From: Streptomyces sp. CGMCC 4.7035
GTDB lineage: Bacteria > Actinomycetota > Actinomycetes > Streptomycetales > Streptomycetaceae
Direction: 5' to 3'
Length of the DNA stretch: 64,000 nucleotides
Assembly (NCBI RefSeq): GCF_031583065.1
Contig: NZ_CP134053.1
Span: 7,295,001 to 7,359,000, forward strand
Shown here: in pieces, positions 47,769-58,618 of the stretch
Numbering within the stretch: position 1 is the first letter of the stretch
How the letters are laid out: each line of letters starts with the position of its first letter
Translations under genes and position numbers: made by a program
Notes under the pieces: model-generated
The model's database searches: none
Told to the model about the DNA's origin: nothing
What the model saw: the letters and a program-made list of their open reading frames with translations, nothing else

Positions 47769-48476
47769 ATGCGTACCCTCACGCGCGCCGGCGCCTTGGT
47801 CGCCGTCGCCTCAGCAGCGCTGCTCACCGCTCCGTCCGCCCACGCCTCGGCTCCGGGCGACAACGGCGATGTGAAGATCCACAAGTCGTCGACGGACGAG
47901 TCCGACCAGCGCAACGAGCCGCACGTCTGCTCGTTCTACCTGGATGCCTTCAACTTCGACGGTCTGCAGCAGGTGGACTGGCACATCGAGGTCTGGGCCC
48001 CGACCGGCAAGCCCAAGGGCGAGACGGTGAAGACCGGCGACATCACCCTGGACACCGAGGGTCACGGCCGTACGGCCGACATGACGCTGCCGGACGGGCA
48101 CTACAAGCTGTTCTGGAACTTCGACGGTGAGAAGGGCCGGGCCAAGCAGAAGGTGTTCTGGACGGACTGTTCGGACGACCAGGGCGGCGGCTCCACTCCG
48201 TCGGGCTCACCGTCGGCGTCCGCGTCCGCGTCGCCCTCCGCGTCGGCCTCCGCGTCGGTCTCGCCCTCGGGCTCGGCCGGGGTGAGCGCCTCGCCGAGTT
48301 CGTCGTCCGGTACGGGGGCGTCCGCGTCGGCGTCCCCCTCGGCGCAGGGCGGCAGCGGCGGTCTGGCGGAAACCGGCAGCAGCGCCCCGGTCGGTGTGCT
48401 GTCCGCTCTCGCGGCAGCGCTCGTGGCCGCCGGCGGTTATCTGGTGCTGCGCCGCCGCAAGGTCTCACAGGGCTGA
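47769..48476 (+). CDS. Sortase-anchored surface protein (LAETG)
   Basis: ATG 47769 gives 235 residues; an ATG at 47757 would add four. It has a signal peptide ending APSAHA, a ~110-residue beta-rich domain with two Cys (PHVCSFYLDAFNFDGLQ, FWTDCSDD), then a ~60-residue Ser/Ala/Pro wall-spanning stretch (SASASPSASASASVS). The wall-sorting signal is LAETG (199-203), a hydrophobic helix, and RRRK. LAxTG is the motif used by Streptomyces class E sortases. The protein is therefore linked to the cell wall. The role of the domain is unknown; no sortase gene is nearby. Confidence 0.85.
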   Translation: MRTLTRAGALVAVASAALLTAPSAHASAPGDNGDVKIHKSSTDESDQRNEPHVCSFYLDAFNFDGLQQVDWHIEVWAPTGKPKGETVKTGDITLDTEGHGRTADMTLPDGHYKLFWNFDGEKGRAKQKVFWTDCSDDQGGGSTPSGSPSASASASPSASASASVSPSGSAGVSASPSSSSGTGASASASPSAQGGSGGLAETGSSAPVGVLSALAAALVAAGGYLVLRRRKVSQG

Positions 48477-48484
48477 CGTCCACA

Positions 48485-48538
48485 GGACATGACAGCGGCC
48501 CCCGAGCCGGTACGGGCTCGGGGGCCGCTGTCATGTCC
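48485..48538. terminator. Bidirectional terminator, 24-bp perfect stem
   Basis: Positions 48485-48508 pair without mismatch with 48515-48538 around GGTACG. It sits between the convergent LAETG-protein and ppc genes, 8 and 9 bp from their stop codons, and so serves both. Confidence 0.92.
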
Positions 48539-48547
48539 GCAAGGCCG

Positions 48548-51280
<2,733 letters not shown>

Positions 51281-51449
51281 AGGTGCGGCTCCTTGCAGTG
51301 TTGAAGCTCATCTGGGAGGGGACCCGGATGGGTGCCGCGCGGCGGGTGCCGCATACGGACCGGGCATCCGGGAAGAAAACAGAGCGGACCGCGCTGTCCG
51401 ACCGACTCCAAGGATAGGTGTCCGTGTGGACGCGCAGACTCTCGGGCTC

Positions 51450-51504
51450 TTGCCGCCGGACGACGCGCTGCCATACTTACGACGCCGTAGGTTACGGAAC
51501 CGTA
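51450..51504 (+). promoter_or_regulatory. Desaturase promoter with iterated CCGTA/TACGG operator
   Basis: TTGCCG (51450-51455), 16 bp, CATACT (51472-51477) is a plausible promoter. Directly downstream, over the start region, alternate half-sites occur: TACGA (51478), CCGTA (51485), TACGG (51493), CCGTA (51500), making the overlapping palindromes CCGTAggtTACGG and TACGGaaCCGTA. The TetR-type gene of the same operon is the obvious candidate binder. The rest of 51281-51589 (309 bp, no gene) should also hold the ppc promoter. Confidence 0.6.
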
Positions 51505-51589
51505 GGGTCTTCCGTCGGATTCCGGGAGCACCCTGGGGCCCGTACCCCCGGGCACCTGCCACAACCCTCGACCCCACAGGGGACGCCCC

Positions 51590-52600
51590 ATGACCACAAG
51601 CTCCGATGTGATCGAAGACGCCCCGAAGGCGAACGACGACACCGCGCTGCCCTCCGCCACGCTGGGCGGCGAGCAGAAGCGCTCGATCGAGCAGATCACC
51701 CTCCTGCTGTTCATCACCGTCCCGTTCCTGGCGCTTCTCGCGGCGGTGCCGCTGGCGTGGGGCTGGGGCGTGAGCTGGCTCGACCTGAGCCTGCTGGTCT
51801 TCTTCTACTACCTGGGCTGCCACGGCATCACGATCGGGTTCCACCGTTACTTCACGCACGGCTCCTTCAAGGCCAAGCGGCCGCTGCGGATCGCGCTGGC
51901 GATCGCCGGGTCGCTGGCCGTGGAGGGCCCGCTGGTGCGCTGGGTGGCCGACCACCGCAAGCACCACAAGTTCTCGGACGCGGAGGGCGACCCGCACTCT
52001 CCGTGGCGGTACGGGGAGACGGTCCCCGCGCTGATGAAGGGCCTGTGGTGGGCCCATGTCGGCTGGATGTTCGACGAGGAGCAGACGCCGCAGGACAAGT
52101 ACGCGCCGGACCTGATCAAGGACCGGGCGATCCGGACGATCTCCCGCCAGTTCGTGCTGTGGACGGCGGTGTCGCTGGCGCTGCCGGCGCTGATCGGCGG
52201 GCTGGTGACGATGTCGTGGTGGGGCGCTGTCACGGCGTTCTTCTGGGGGTCACTCGTCCGGGTGGCGCTGCTGCACCATGTGACCTGGTCGATCAACTCG
52301 ATCTGCCACGCGGTGGGCAAGCGCCCGTTCAAGTCGCGCGACCGTTCGGGCAACGTGTGGTGGCTGGCGGTCCTGTCGTGCGGCGAGTCGTGGCACAACC
52401 TGCACCACGCGGACCCGACCTCGGCGCGGCACGGTGTGGAGCGCGGTCAGCTCGACTCCTCGGCGCGGATCATCCGCTGGTTCGAGCAGCTCGGATGGGC
52501 GTATGACGTGCGCTGGCCGTCACGCTCGCGTATCGATTCCCGCCGCAGCACGGACGGGAACGGCTCCCGACGCGGGAAGGCGACCGCCGACGCGGCATGA
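51590..52600 (+). CDS. Delta-9 acyl-CoA/acyl-lipid fatty-acid desaturase
   Basis: The product has 336 residues. The three His boxes of the membrane di-iron desaturases are present: HRYFTH (about 85-90), HRKHH (about 122-126) and HNLHH (about 268-272), with four membrane helices between. The enzyme introduces a double bond into saturated acyl chains, using O2 and an electron donor, to tune membrane fluidity. The TetR gene begins 7 bp after its stop, so both form an operon under the promoter at 51450. Confidence 0.93.
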   Translation: MTTSSDVIEDAPKANDDTALPSATLGGEQKRSIEQITLLLFITVPFLALLAAVPLAWGWGVSWLDLSLLVFFYYLGCHGITIGFHRYFTHGSFKAKRPLRIALAIAGSLAVEGPLVRWVADHRKHHKFSDAEGDPHSPWRYGETVPALMKGLWWAHVGWMFDEEQTPQDKYAPDLIKDRAIRTISRQFVLWTAVSLALPALIGGLVTMSWWGAVTAFFWGSLVRVALLHHVTWSINSICHAVGKRPFKSRDRSGNVWWLAVLSCGESWHNLHHADPTSARHGVERGQLDSSARIIRWFEQLGWAYDVRWPSRSRIDSRRSTDGNGSRRGKATADAA

Positions 52601-52607
52601 TTGACGC

Positions 52608-53273
52608 GTGGCCACCGACTCCTCCAGCACCCCCAGCAACGAAAAGCCGCGGCGCACCCGTCGCACCCGGATGACCGGTGCGGAGCGCCGCCAGCAGTTG
52701 CTGGAGATCGGTCGCACGCTGTTCGCCGCCAAGGGGTTCGAGGCCACCTCGGTGGAGGAGATCGCGGCGAAGGCCGGGGTCTCCAAGCCGGTGGTGTACG
52801 AGCACTTCGGCGGCAAGGAGGGCCTGTACGCGGTGGTGGTGGACCGCGAGATGCGCCGCCTGCTGGACATGGTCACCAGCTCCCTCACGGCCGGTCACCC
52901 GCGTGAACTGTGCGAGCAGGCGGCCTTCGCCCTCCTGGACTACATCGAGGAGTACACGGACGGCTTCCGCATCCTGGTCCGCGACTCCCCCATCCCGCAG
53001 TCGACGGGCTCGTTCGCGTCTCTCATCTCGGACATCGCCACCCAGGTGGAGGACATCCTGGGCCGCGAGTTCAAGAGCCGCGGCTTCGACCCGAAGCTGG
53101 CGCCGCTGTACGCGCAGGCGCTGGTCGGCATGGTGGCCCTCACCGGCCAGTGGTGGCTGGACGTACGCCGCCCGAAGAAGGCCGAGGTGGCGGCGCATCT
53201 GGTGAACCTGGCGTGGCACGGGCTGGACGGACTGGAGCAGAGGCCGCGGCTGATAGGGCACCGGAAAAGCTGA
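52608..53273 (+). CDS. TetR-family regulator, probable desaturase repressor
   Basis: The product has 221 residues from GTG 52608. After a basic, probably flexible 20-residue leader comes the TetR HTH: RRQQLLEIGRTLFAAKGFEA and VEEIAAKAGVSKPVVYEHFG. The ligand domain follows (about 85-210). Being the second gene of the desaturase operon suggests autoregulation and control of the desaturase in response to acyl-CoA or membrane state; that is inference from context and the operator-like repeats upstream. Confidence 0.88.
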   Translation: MATDSSSTPSNEKPRRTRRTRMTGAERRQQLLEIGRTLFAAKGFEATSVEEIAAKAGVSKPVVYEHFGGKEGLYAVVVDREMRRLLDMVTSSLTAGHPRELCEQAAFALLDYIEEYTDGFRILVRDSPIPQSTGSFASLISDIATQVEDILGREFKSRGFDPKLAPLYAQALVGMVALTGQWWLDVRRPKKAEVAAHLVNLAWHGLDGLEQRPRLIGHRKS

Positions 53274-53369
53274 GGCACGGGGTGCGTGATCACCCGATGT
53301 GACCTTTGTCGGTCTCGGCCACTACCGTGGGTACACGGTCCGAGAATCCCGTTCATGGGAGGAATCACC

Positions 53370-53984
53370 ATGTCTGCCGAGCCGTTCGCCGCACACGAGT
53401 CCGAGCCCGGCATCCACCTGCCCGTGCCGCCACCCGAAGGCTTCACGGTCGATGACCTGTTCGCCCTGCCGGACCTCCCGCCGCACACCGAGTTGATCGA
53501 CGGGAGCTTGGTCTTCGTGAGTCCGCAGCGAAATTTCCACATGCTGATGATCGACTTGCTGGCTCACGGGCTGCGGCTGACGGTACCCGGCAACCTCAAG
53601 GTCAAGCGTGAGATGACGGTCGTTCTCGATCGTCGCAACGCTCCTGAACCGGACGTCAGCGTGATCCGTGCGGACGCGGACACCGGACTCGAGCAGACCC
53701 GGTTCGACGCGGAGGACCTGGTACTCGCCGTAGAGGTCGTGTCCCCGGACTCCGAAGCGCGCGACCACGACGCCAAGCCCCTGAAATACGCGGCCGCCGG
53801 GATCCCTCATTTCTGGCTGGCCGAGATGGCCGAAGGCAATCAGCATCCGGTGATCCGCACCTACGAGCTGGACCCGGTCAACAAGAGCTACGCGCTCACC
53901 GGCATCCACCACGACAAGCTCGAACTCTCCAGGCCGTTCGCCATCGACATCGACATCACGCTGGACGCTCTCAGGCGGCTGTAG
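53370..53984 (+). CDS. Uma2-family (DUF820) restriction-fold protein
   Basis: ATG 53370 has GGAGGAATC upstream; the product has 204 residues. Uma2 motifs are present: TELIDGSLVFVSPQ with the first acidic residue, then APEPDVSVIRAD, and LAVEVVSPDSEARDHDAKPL with the E-x(n)-K of a PD-(D/E)xK core, then YAAAGIPHFWLAE. Members are numerous in Streptomyces and cyanobacteria; activity is mostly unproven. Its last 14 bp overlap the convergent glyoxalase gene. Confidence 0.85.
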   Translation: MSAEPFAAHESEPGIHLPVPPPEGFTVDDLFALPDLPPHTELIDGSLVFVSPQRNFHMLMIDLLAHGLRLTVPGNLKVKREMTVVLDRRNAPEPDVSVIRADADTGLEQTRFDAEDLVLAVEVVSPDSEARDHDAKPLKYAAAGIPHFWLAEMAEGNQHPVIRTYELDPVNKSYALTGIHHDKLELSRPFAIDIDITLDALRRL

Positions 53985-54342
53985 CGATCGGCTCCAGGAA
54001 CTCCAACCGGTTCCCCACCAGGTCCTCCGAGTAGAAGCGGCGGTGGCCCGGCAGGTTGTCGTCCCAGGTGACCGTCGCCCCGCGCTCGCCCAGCCGGGCC
54101 GCGTACGCCTCGATGTCCGTCACCCGCAGCCCCGGGTGGGCCTTCTTCGCGGGCCGGAAGTCGACCTCGATCCCCAGGTGCAGCTGCACGGAACCCGCCT
54201 GGAACCAGCAGCCCCCGCGCGCGGCGAGCGCCGGCGGCTTCGGGATCTCTGTCATGCCGAGGACGTCTACGTAGTACGCGCGCAGCAGGTACTCGGAGCC
54301 GGGTGGGGCGGCGAGCTGGACGTGGTCGACGGCAGTGAGCAT
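53971..54342 (-). CDS. Glyoxalase/bleomycin-resistance-fold protein
   Basis: The product has 123 residues, one VOC domain: VDHVQLAAPPGSEYLLRAYY with a metal-ligand His, LHLGIEVDFRPAKKAHPGLR, and HRRFYSEDLVGNRLEFLEP with the typical final Glu. A metal-dependent enzyme or a binding protein; the substrate is unreadable. It lies 3 bp downstream of tam and probably shares its transcript. Confidence 0.82.
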   Translation of the reverse strand: MLTAVDHVQLAAPPGSEYLLRAYYVDVLGMTEIPKPPALAARGGCWFQAGSVQLHLGIEVDFRPAKKAHPGLRVTDIEAYAARLGERGATVTWDDNLPGHRRFYSEDLVGNRLEFLEPIATAA

Positions 54343-54345
54343 CGC

Positions 54346-55152
54346 TCAGGCCTCCTTGGTGGCGACGGCGAAGATACGGCGGAACGGGAACACCGTGCCG
54401 TGGGCCGTCGCCGGGTACGCCTCGCGCAGGGCCGTGCGGTAGTCGGCGAGGAACTCCTCCGCCTCCTCGCCCAGCACGGTGAGGATCGGCCGCAGCCCGG
54501 TGCCCTTCACCCAGTCCAGGACCGGGTCCTCGCCCTCCAGGAGGTGCAGATACGTGGTCTCCCAGACGTCTGCCGTGCAGCCGAGGTCGGTGAGGCGCTC
54601 CAGATAGGCCCCGGGGGTGAGCACGGCGTCGTCGTGGCGCAAGGTGTCGGCGAGGCGGGCCTTCCAGCGGGCCGAGTGGGCGAGCTCCCGCATCAGCCGG
54701 TGGCTGGGCGAGTCGAAGTTGCCGGGGACCTGGAAGGCGAAGGTGCCGCCCGGGGCGAGGCCCGCGATCCAGCCGGGGAAGCGGTCGGCGTGGGCGGGCA
54801 CCCACTGCAGGGTGGCGTTGCTGATGATCAGGTCGTACGGCTCCGGGGGCGCCCAGGTACGGGCGTCGGCGTAGGAGAAGTCGAGACGGCCGCCGCCGGG
54901 AGTGGGACCCTCGTGCTCGGTGAGGGCCTTGTCGAGCATCTCGGGCGAGTTGTCGTACCCGACGATGTGCGCGGTCGGCCAGCGGTCGGCGAGCAGCACG
55001 GTGACGTTGCCGGGCCCGCAGCCCAGGTCGGCGATGCGGGGCGGGTCGCCGGGCAGTTGGGGGACGCGGGCGAGCAGGTCGACGAAGGGGCGGGCGCGGT
55101 GGCCGGCGTGACGCAGATACTGACCGGGGTCCCAGGTGGGGGCGGCGGGCAT
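54346..55152 (-). CDS. tam: Trans-aconitate 2-methyltransferase
   Basis: ATG 55152 with AGGAGG upstream gives 268 residues (PAAPTWDPGQYLRHAGHRAR); the longer frame crosses the operator region. SAM-binding motif I IADLGCGPGNVTVLLADRWP and NATLQWVP are characteristic of Tam, which methylates trans-aconitate, an aconitase inhibitor formed from cis-aconitate. It is divergent from a MarR-type gene across 197 bp. In S. coelicolor the equivalent MarR protein, TamR, is known to control tam in response to citrate-cycle acids. Confidence 0.9.
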   Translation of the reverse strand: MPAAPTWDPGQYLRHAGHRARPFVDLLARVPQLPGDPPRIADLGCGPGNVTVLLADRWPTAHIVGYDNSPEMLDKALTEHEGPTPGGGRLDFSYADARTWAPPEPYDLIISNATLQWVPAHADRFPGWIAGLAPGGTFAFQVPGNFDSPSHRLMRELAHSARWKARLADTLRHDDAVLTPGAYLERLTDLGCTADVWETTYLHLLEGEDPVLDWVKGTGLRPILTVLGEEAEEFLADYRTALREAYPATAHGTVFPFRRIFAVATKEA

Positions 55153-55251
55153 GGCAGGGCCTCCTGACGACGAACGGGCACGGCGTCCTCGTACGGAGGC
55201 GTCGCCCCCGTATGACGCCGCCTCCGTACGGACATCCATCCTCACGCCCGA

Positions 55252-55334
55252 AGTATCTCGACGTCAAGAGATACTGCATCAAGAAGCTCTACGTCGAGAG
55301 ACTTCACATCAAGAGACTTCATGTCGACACAACC
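55252..55334. promoter_or_regulatory. TamR operator array in the tam-tamR spacer
   Basis: AGTATCTC (55252-55259) and GAGATACT (55268-55275) form a perfect 8-bp inverted repeat around GACGTCAA. From 55261 the sequence also runs in register as 15-bp units: ACGTCAAGAGATACT, GCATCAAGAAGCTCT, ACGTCGAGAGACTTC, ACATCAAGAGACTTC, then ATGTCGACACA. These are iterated half-sites of one binding motif and most probably the TamR operator, covering both promoters. Confidence 0.75.
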
Positions 55335-55349
55335 ACTACACTGATCGTC

Positions 55350-55847
55350 ATGGAGGACGAGGTCGATCGGCTGGTCGCGGCGTGGCGCCGGGAGCGCCCG
55401 GACCTCGACGTGGAACCGCTCGAAGTGCTCAGCCGGGTGAGCAGACTGGCCCGGCACCTGGACCGCGCGCGCCGGCTGGCGTTCTCCGAGCACAGCCTGG
55501 AGCCCTGGGAGTTCGACGTCCTGACCGCGCTGAGGCGGGCCGGCAGCCCCTACCAGCTCTCCCCCGGCCAACTGCTGACCCAGACACTGGTCACCTCCGG
55601 CACGATGACCAACCGCATCGACCGCCTCGCGAAGAAGGGTCTGGTCGAGCGGCTGCCCGACCCCAGCGACCGCCGGGGCGTGCTGGTCCGCCTCACGGAC
55701 GTGGGCCGGGACCGGGCGGACCAGGCTCTCGCCGGGCTGCTCGACCAGGAGCGGGCGATCCTGTCGGAGCTGAGCAGTGCCCAGCGCGGTGAACTGGCCG
55801 CGCTGCTACGCCAGCTGACCGCCCCGTTCGACAACATCCCCGGCTAG
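55350..55847 (+). CDS. tamR: MarR-family regulator TamR
   Basis: ATG 55350 gives 165 residues. The winged HTH is seen as LSPGQLLTQTLVTSGTMTNR (recognition helix) and RLAKKGLVERLPDPSDRRGV (wing), with dimer helices at both ends. An unusually acidic, long N-terminal helix (EDEVDRLVAAWRRERPDLDV) matches the urate/organic-acid-responsive MarR subfamily. It is divergent from tam. The name rests on conserved context with S. coelicolor as I recall it. Its 3' end overlaps the convergent response-regulator gene by 42 bp. Confidence 0.85.
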   Translation: MEDEVDRLVAAWRRERPDLDVEPLEVLSRVSRLARHLDRARRLAFSEHSLEPWEFDVLTALRRAGSPYQLSPGQLLTQTLVTSGTMTNRIDRLAKKGLVERLPDPSDRRGVLVRLTDVGRDRADQALAGLLDQERAILSELSSAQRGELAALLRQLTAPFDNIPG

Positions 55848-56585
55848 GTCGACCGGCCCGACGCCGGCGCGGCGGGCGAGGGCGACGGCGGCGAGGGTGG
55901 AGTGGACGCCCAACTTCCCGAGGACGTTCTGCATATGGGTGCGGACCGTGTGCGGGGAGAGGAACAGCCGCTCGGCGACGGCCTTGCGGCCCAGTCCCGC
56001 GACCATGCAGCGCAGCACCTCCCGTTCCCGGGGCGTCAGCGACTCCACCAGCCGCTCGCTCTCGGTGCGGTGCTTGCGGGCGGCCGTCAGCTCGCGCAGG
56101 ACCCCGGTCAGCAGGGCGGGCGGAAGGTGCGTCTCGTCTCGCAGCACACCCCGGATGACCGTCAGCAGCCGGGACAGGGAACAGTCCTTGGCCACCCAGC
56201 CGGAGGCGCCGGCCTGGAGGGCGAGCGCGGCGCGGCGCGGGTCGTCCTTCTCGGCGAGGACGACGGTCCGCACGCTCGGCTGACCTGAGCGGACACCGGC
56301 GACGAGCGAGATGCCGTCGACGAGCCCGTCCTCGTTGCCCTCCTGGACGGAAACCGCCGGGCGCGAACCCAGGACGTTGCCGCCGAGGTCCGCGTCGACG
56401 AGCATCACGTCGAATCTGCGGCCCTCCGCCGCCGCCCGTTCCAGGCAGCGCAGTGCGGCCGGACCACTGCCGGCGGCGGACACGTCGACGTCGGGCTCGG
56501 CCGCCAGGGCGGCGGCGAGCGACTCGGCGAAGATGCGATGGTCGTCGACGACCAGAACTCGGATGCGAACCACTGATACCCCCAC
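55806..56585 (-). CDS. LuxR/NarL-type response regulator with enlarged receiver
   Basis: GTG 56585 gives 259 residues; GTG 56573 with GGGGGT just upstream is an alternative. The receiver has the acidic pair VVDDHR, phospho-acceptor Asp64 (VMLVDADLGGN) and the conserved Lys in GWVAKD. Between Asp64 and the next strand about 20 extra residues occur (VLGSRPAVSVQEGNEDGLVD). The C-terminal LuxR HTH reads LTPREREVLRCMVAGLGRKA and LFLSPHTVRTHMQNVLGKLG. No kinase gene adjoins it. It overlaps the tamR 3' end by 42 bp in antisense. Confidence 0.85.
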   Translation of the reverse strand: MGVSVVRIRVLVVDDHRIFAESLAAALAAEPDVDVSAAGSGPAALRCLERAAAEGRRFDVMLVDADLGGNVLGSRPAVSVQEGNEDGLVDGISLVAGVRSGQPSVRTVVLAEKDDPRRAALALQAGASGWVAKDCSLSRLLTVIRGVLRDETHLPPALLTGVLRELTAARKHRTESERLVESLTPREREVLRCMVAGLGRKAVAERLFLSPHTVRTHMQNVLGKLGVHSTLAAVALARRAGVGPVDLAGDVVERGGQLA

Positions 56586-56796
56586 TGCTCGGGGGACGGT
56601 CGGCGCGGGTACGACGCCCGAAGTGTCCCCCGGTCAACCGCCTGGGACGGGGCGACGCAGCCGCACGGCCGCCGCCGTGCTGGAACTGCTACCCCCACCC
56701 CGGGCGTCGTACCCGACTGTCTCGCCCCCTGATCAGCACCGGCCCCCACCGGTGCTGTTCACAGGGTAGGGCCGGGAGCCGGGAGCGGAAGGTAAT

Positions 56797-56826
56797 TTGC
56801 AGAACTGGTTGGCCAGCGCGTTTATG
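56797..56826 (+). promoter_or_regulatory. Candidate promoter for a leaderless transcript
   Basis: TTGCAG (56797-56802), 18 bp, TTTATG (56821-56826). The expected start of transcription coincides with ATG 56836, which lacks a convincing ribosome binding site. Confidence 0.35.
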
Positions 56827-56835
56827 GTGAGCCGC

Positions 56836-57279
56836 ATGTTTCGTATCGAGACAGAAGTCGACAAAGAGCGGCGGGATCTGCTCCGCGCTCGGCTGCGCGA
56901 GACGAACACGGCGGCGTCACCGGTGCTGCGCGCGTTGCGCGGGACGCCGGGCGAACGCGAAGTTCCGCTGCACGTCTGGGCGTTGGACGCGGCGGGCGAT
57001 CTGGCGGGCGGGCTGGTGGGCCACACCTGGACGACGTGGCTGCACGTCGCGTACCTGTGGGTGGACGGCCGCCACCGGGGGGCGGGACTGGGCACGCGGC
57101 TGCTGGGGGAGGCGGAGCGCGTGGCGCGCGAGGAGCGTGGCTGTGCGGCCGCGCGCCTGGAGACGTGGGACTTCCAGGCGCCGGAGTTCTATAGGAAGCA
57201 GGGGTACGAGGTGGTGTGCGTGATCCCCGACTATCCGCCGGGGGTCACGGAGTACACGCTGACGAAGCGCTTGGGCTGA
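56836..57279 (+). CDS. GNAT N-acetyltransferase
   Basis: ATG 56836 gives 147 residues; ATG 56824 adds four. LHVAYLWVDGRHRGAGLGTR holds the acetyl-CoA loop RxxGxG, followed by LLGEAERVAREERG and LETWDFQAPEFYRKQGYEVV, the usual C-terminal GNAT signature. The substrate is unknown. The acetyl-CoA contacts are intact. Confidence 0.82.
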   Translation: MFRIETEVDKERRDLLRARLRETNTAASPVLRALRGTPGEREVPLHVWALDAAGDLAGGLVGHTWTTWLHVAYLWVDGRHRGAGLGTRLLGEAERVAREERGCAAARLETWDFQAPEFYRKQGYEVVCVIPDYPPGVTEYTLTKRLG

Positions 57280-57295
57280 GGCGGGATGGGCTTTC

Positions 57296-57436
57296 GCCCC
57301 CGCCGCCCCTACCCGTCCCGTCCCCAGGGGCTCCGCCCCTTCGACCCCGCCAAGGGGGCTCCGCCCCCTGGACCGCCAGCGGGGCTCCGCCCCTGCGCCC
57401 CGCCGGGGCTCCGCCCCGGACCCCGCTCCTCAAACG
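57296..57436. repeat. GGGGCTCCGCCCC palindrome cluster
   Basis: The motif GGGGCTCCGCCCC or a close variant occurs about four times in 140 bp between the convergent GNAT and galK genes. Each unit is a small perfect palindrome around CTCC. Repeats of this type are common in Streptomyces spacers. No gene is present. Confidence 0.8.
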
Positions 57437-57466
57437 CCGGAGGGGCTGATTTATCAGCCCCTCCGG
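57437..57466 (-). terminator. gal operon terminator
   Basis: CCGGAGGGGCTGAT (57437-57450) pairs perfectly with 57453-57466 around TT, 10 bp beyond the galK stop codon. Confidence 0.85.
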
Positions 57467-57475
57467 GCGGCGACA

Positions 57476-58618
57476 TCAGCTCAGGCGGCGCGCGCCGGCC
57501 GAGGGCACCGCCGGGAACACCCGAGGCGCCGTATAGCCCGCGGCAGCGAACGCCTCTTCGACCGCCTTGGTGATCGTGTCCGCGTCCGACGCCTCCGCCA
57601 GCACGATCGCCGAGCCGCCGAAGCCACCGCCCGTCATCCGGGCGCCCAGCGCGCCGGAGGCGTTCGCCGTGTCCACCACCAGGTCCAGCTCCGGGCAGGA
57701 GATGCGCAGGTCGTCGCGGAGGGAGACATGGCCCTGCGTCAGCACCGGTCCGATCGCCCGGACATCGCCCGCGTCCAGCAGGGCGACGACCTGGTCGACG
57801 CGGTGGTCGTCCGAGACGACATGGCGCACATAGCGGCGCACCCGCTCGTCGGACAGGCGCGCGAGCGCGGACTCCAGGTCCTCGTACGCGACGTCCCGAA
57901 GGTGCGAGACCCCGAGCTGCCGTGCGCCCTCCTCGCACCCCTCACGCTTCTCGGCGTACGCCCCGTCGCCCAGCGCGTGCTTGACGCGGGTGTCGACGAC
58001 CAGCAGGGTCAGGCCCTGGGAGGACAGGTCGAAGGGGATCTGGCGGATCGACAGGTCCCGGCAGTCCAGGTGCAGCGCGTGGCCCTCGGTGGAGCACGCC
58101 GACGCCGTCTGGTCCATGATGCCGCAGGGCACGCCCACGAAGTCGTTCTCGGCGCGCTGGGCGAACCTGGCCAGCTCGGCGCCCGTCAGGCCGAGACCGA
58201 ACAGGTCGTTCAGGGCCAGGGCGGTGACCACCTCCAGCGCCGCCGACGACGACAGGCCCGCGCCCGTCGGCACCGTCGAGGACAGATGCAGGTCCGCGCC
58301 GGTGATCGCGTGGCCCGCCTCGCGCAGCACCCAGACGACACCGGCCGGATACGCGGCCCAGCTGGTGTTCGTGAGCGGCTCCAGCTCGTCGACGTGCAGT
58401 TCGACGATCGGGCCCTCGATGTCCGCCGAGTGCAGACGCAGCACGCCGTCGGTGCGGCGCGAGACCGCCGCGACCGCCGTGTGCGGCAGCGCGAACGGCA
58501 TCACGAACCCCTCGTTGAAGTCCGTGTACTCGCCGATCAGGTTGACCCGGCCCGGTGCCGACCAGACGCCCTCGGGAGCCGTCCCGTACAGCTCCTCGAA
58601 GCCCTCGCGTACGCCCAC
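57476..58618 (-). CDS. galK: Galactokinase
   Basis: The product has 380 residues from GTG 58618, which directly abuts the galE stop (TAG-GTG). It phosphorylates galactose at C1. GHMP motifs: galactose-binding GRVNLIGEYTDFNEG, ATP loop PTGAGLSSSAALEV, and motif 3 GARMTGGGFGGSAIVL. It is the last gene of the Leloir operon galT-galE-galK. Confidence 0.96.
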   Translation of the reverse strand: MGVREGFEELYGTAPEGVWSAPGRVNLIGEYTDFNEGFVMPFALPHTAVAAVSRRTDGVLRLHSADIEGPIVELHVDELEPLTNTSWAAYPAGVVWVLREAGHAITGADLHLSSTVPTGAGLSSSAALEVVTALALNDLFGLGLTGAELARFAQRAENDFVGVPCGIMDQTASACSTEGHALHLDCRDLSIRQIPFDLSSQGLTLLVVDTRVKHALGDGAYAEKREGCEEGARQLGVSHLRDVAYEDLESALARLSDERVRRYVRHVVSDDHRVDQVVALLDAGDVRAIGPVLTQGHVSLRDDLRISCPELDLVVDTANASGALGARMTGGGFGGSAIVLAEASDADTITKAVEEAFAAAGYTAPRVFPAVPSAGARRLS

